From the NCBI GenBank assembly GCA_900758885.1, contig CAAETD010000144.1, positions 1-13,271 on the forward strand: DNA of 13,271 nt, in the 5' to 3' direction. Position numbers and translations under genes: made by a program. The stretch comes from an uncultured Collinsella sp. (GTDB taxonomy: Bacteria > Actinomycetota > Coriobacteriia > Coriobacteriales > Coriobacteriaceae). Every line of letters begins with the position of its first letter. Position 1 is the first letter of the stretch. Under the pieces are notes generated by a model. That model was not told where the DNA came from and searched no databases. It was given only the letters and a program-made list of their open reading frames with translations. Shown piece after piece: positions 13,262 through 13,271 of this stretch.

Positions 13262-13271
13262 ATGAAAAAGC
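13262..13271 (+). CDS. Possible start of the next gene (cut by window edge)
   Basis: ATG followed by two lysine codons, starting four bases after the adhesin stop and on the same strand, as expected for the next gene of an adhesin or pilus operon (signal peptides often begin MKK). Only three codons are visible and no strong RBS precedes it, so this is a guess from position. Confidence 0.3.

Overview
The window looks like chromosomal DNA of a moderately GC-rich Gram-positive anaerobe. The most likely group is Actinomycetota, class Coriobacteriia, Collinsella-like. That placement is inferred from GC-rich codon use, strong AGGAGG-type ribosome binding sites, a Tat lipoprotein, a TQXA/SpaA sortase-anchored adhesin and an OmpR-type two-component pair. 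It is not proven by any single marker.

Layout. Bases 1-334 hold no recognisable gene. GC drops from about 70% (1-120) to about 42% (121-330), and the stretch is packed with small hairpins. Bases 335-655 hold a minus-strand tRNA-Lys(UUU) with its terminator, plus a partial duplication of the tRNA 3' end and terminator, separated by a hairpin-rich insert. Bases 684-9028 are all on the minus strand. Read in transcription order they are: purB; a TSCPD small protein translationally coupled to a Tat lipoprotein; an OmpR-family response regulator and its sensor kinase; purC coupled to a small two-helix membrane protein; and an M29 aminopeptidase. Bases 9131-9528 hold a minus-strand tRNA-Gly(CCC), its terminator, two further truncated copies of its 3' end, and a hairpin block related to the one at the tRNA-Lys locus. 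From 9826 the plus strand carries one large surface adhesin: signal peptide, TQXA thioester domain, six SpaA-like domains, an uncharacterised Cys-containing domain and an LPATG sorting signal. A possible next gene starts at 13262.

How the genes relate. PurC makes SAICAR and PurB cleaves it to AICAR, so consecutive purine steps flank the two-component/lipoprotein block without clearly sharing a transcript. The adhesin starts on the other side of tRNA-Gly and probably opens a pilus or adhesin cluster running off the window.

The least explained feature is the pair of tRNA-linked chimeric repeats. At both tRNA loci an extra copy of the tRNA 3' end begins inside the T-loop. It is joined to a GC-rich block of XXXGC-TTC-GCXXX-type hairpins, which ends in another T-arm-like sequence next to the tRNA terminator.
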